Origin: Faecalibacterium langellae
Lineage (GTDB): Bacteria > Bacillota > Clostridia > Oscillospirales > Ruminococcaceae
Direction of reading: 5' to 3'
Length of the DNA: 64,000 nucleotides
NCBI RefSeq assembly: GCF_002549775.1
Contig: NZ_NMTR01000016.1
Coordinates: 94,206 to 158,205 of the forward strand
Shown here: piece after piece, positions 63,915 through 64,000 of the stretch
Position numbering within the stretch: the first letter of the stretch is position 1
Layout of the letters: each line of letters begins with the position of its first letter
The notes under the pieces: generated by a model
The model's input: only the letters and a program-made list of their open reading frames with translations
Told to the model about the DNA's origin: nothing
Database searches by the model: none
Position numbers and translations under genes: made by a program

Positions 63915-64000
63915 TTTATAAAGAGTTTGATCCTGGCTCAGGACGAACGCTGGCGGCGCGCCTAACACATGCAAGTCGAACGAGCGAGAGAGAGCTTGCT
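63915..64000 (+). rRNA. rrs: 16S ribosomal RNA, 5' end only
   Basis: AGAGTTTGATCCTGGCTCAG (the 8-27 primer region) starts at 63922, so base 1 by E. coli numbering is about 63915. The conserved GACGAACGCTGGCGGCG and AACACATGCAAGTCGAACG segments follow. The first variable region, GAGCGAGAGAGAGCTTGCT, matches Faecalibacterium from memory. The gene continues past the window end. Confidence 0.97.

Overview
The last 86 bases are the 5' end of a 16S rRNA gene whose first variable region (GAGCGAGAGAGAGCTTGCT) matches, from memory, Faecalibacterium prausnitzii. The GC-rich Firmicute gene content, TTGACA/TATAAT-type promoters and strong AAGGAGG ribosome sites agree. I take the window as chromosomal DNA of Faecalibacterium or a very close Oscillospiraceae relative; no prophage, transposase, integrase, CRISPR array or tRNA gene was seen.

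Layout. 1-5347 (minus): J-domain protein (cut by the window edge), DUF5685 protein, membrane zinc ribbon, a family 2 glycoside hydrolase and an FMN reductase. 5533-6578 (plus): rsmD and a coiled-coil protein. 6702-19731 (plus): division and cell wall (dcw) cluster mraZ-rsmH-ftsL-ftsI-murF-mraY-ftsW-murG-ftsQ-murE behind one good promoter and MraZ boxes; murC, murD, ftsA and ftsZ are absent. 19804-21126: an AT-rich MATE transporter that looks imported. 21301-26685 (minus): metal-type P-ATPase with DUF6110 partner, then serC-serA. 27018-29159 (plus): BlaI-type repressor, RNA methyltransferase and an unknown gene. 29317-30366 (minus): aldose epimerase and a 54-residue membrane protein. 30446-35298: hexuronate genes uxaC and uxaB-uxaA, divergent around three copies of a TTGTATACAA operator. 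35392-38363: exported flavinylated reductase and divergent LysR regulator. 38421-40908: secreted protein and M3 oligoendopeptidase. 41075-43640: THF riboswitch, folT and folC, with folC enclosed by an inverted duplication. 44687-49354: MATE transporter, exonuclease III, small export protein, dipeptidase, DUF3842. 49424-50095 (minus): cysE. 50314-59461: pyrimidine genes pyrC-pyrF-pyrK-pyrD and pyrE-carA-carB, the first group behind a translated leader and terminator. 59681-63358: HU, DEAD-box helicase, MerR-YbjQ-CPBP operon. 63359-64000: tandem rRNA promoters and the 16S start.

How the parts work together. The dcw block gives most lipid II synthesis and septal enzymes. The uxa genes take glucuronate and galacturonate to altronate and then 2-keto-3-deoxygluconate. 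serA/serC give phosphoserine and cysE feeds cysteine synthesis. The pyr/car genes cover de novo UMP synthesis except aspartate carbamoyltransferase (pyrB). The folate pair couples uptake to polyglutamylation.

Most notable: (1) a stop-codon-proximal 3'-UTR module, five copies, with a small covarying hairpin followed by a terminator usually capped by a TGCG loop; (2) an E. coli pyrBI-like leader-peptide attenuator before pyrC; (3) an inverted duplication of about 400 bp around folC; (4) MraY and GH2 proteins that have lost expected catalytic residues; (5) shared operator sequences at the uxa divergon and the rRNA promoter.
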